From: an uncultured bacterium
GTDB taxonomy: Bacteria; Actinomycetota; Coriobacteriia; Coriobacteriales; Atopobiaceae
DNA length: 22,718 nt
NCBI GenBank assembly: GCA_905214865.1
Contig: CAJMNO010000029.1
Location: 1-22,718 of the forward strand
Direction: 5' to 3'
In this document: positions 22,668-22,718 of the stretch, one piece after another
Layout: every line of letters starts with the position of its first letter
Numbering within the stretch: the first letter of the stretch is position 1
Notes under the pieces: generated by a model
Database searches by the model: none
What the model was told of the DNA's origin: nothing
The model's input: only the letters and a program-made list of their open reading frames with translations
Translations under genes and position numbers: made by a program

Positions 22668-22718
22668 ACGATATGTAGCGAGGCGGCTGGGACCTCGCCC
22701 GTAAAGCAGGACCCCTTC
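22664..22718. repeat. Right arm of 55-bp terminal inverted repeat
   Basis: Exact reverse complement of 1-55. It overlaps the last bases of the ACT gene (stop TAG at 22665-22667) and contains the hairpin GCGAGG/CCTCGC. The sequence after the stop matches the GAGGCCTAGACGATATG-like repeat unit seen in the left spacer. Confidence 0.9.

Overview
The window reads as a piece of a high-GC, Gram-positive actinobacterial chromosome. Gene content and order (uvrC, rapZ, whiA, gap, pgk, tpiA, secG), long repeat-filled spacers and protein style suggest the Coriobacteriia, perhaps Olsenella or Atopobiaceae; this is an inference from memory without a database search. I support 18 protein genes, all on the + strand, and one tRNA-Leu(GAG). 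There is no prophage, insertion sequence, CRISPR array or rRNA operon.

Layout. 1-497 is a repeat-rich spacer. 498-1226 holds hisI and hisE (histidine steps 2 and 3). 1350-4896 holds an ATP-grasp ligase resembling peptidoglycan D-aspartate ligase, then uvrC. 4897-6107 is a 1.2 kb spacer with a composite repeat and an array of four ~50 bp palindromes. 6108-7958 is a two-gene unit: a Gfo/Idh/MocA oxidoreductase and a DeoR-type repressor. 7959-8723 is another repeat-rich spacer carrying the second copy of the composite repeat. 8724-10601 holds rapZ and whiA. 10874-14375 holds the triose-phosphate glycolysis genes gap, pgk, tpiA and then secG, separated by clear terminators. 14376-20718 is a complete oligopeptide ABC importer, oppABCDF, with a structured leader. 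20719-21728 is a third repeat-rich spacer with a second palindrome array, followed by tRNA-Leu and its terminator. 22251-22667 encodes a small tandem-ACT protein.

The coding content is mostly housekeeping. The unusual part is the non-coding DNA: about 4.2 kb lies in six gene-free stretches, filled by at least three repeat families. These are a ~37 bp unit with a central GAGGCCTAGC motif, a ~290 bp composite element flanking the oxidoreductase/DeoR unit as direct repeats, and ~50 bp palindromes in two four-unit arrays with nearly the same long-short-long spacing. Finally, the first 55 and last 55 bases are exact reverse complements. That length equals a common assembler k-mer size, so the window is probably a whole contig ending at both sides in one inverted genomic repeat.
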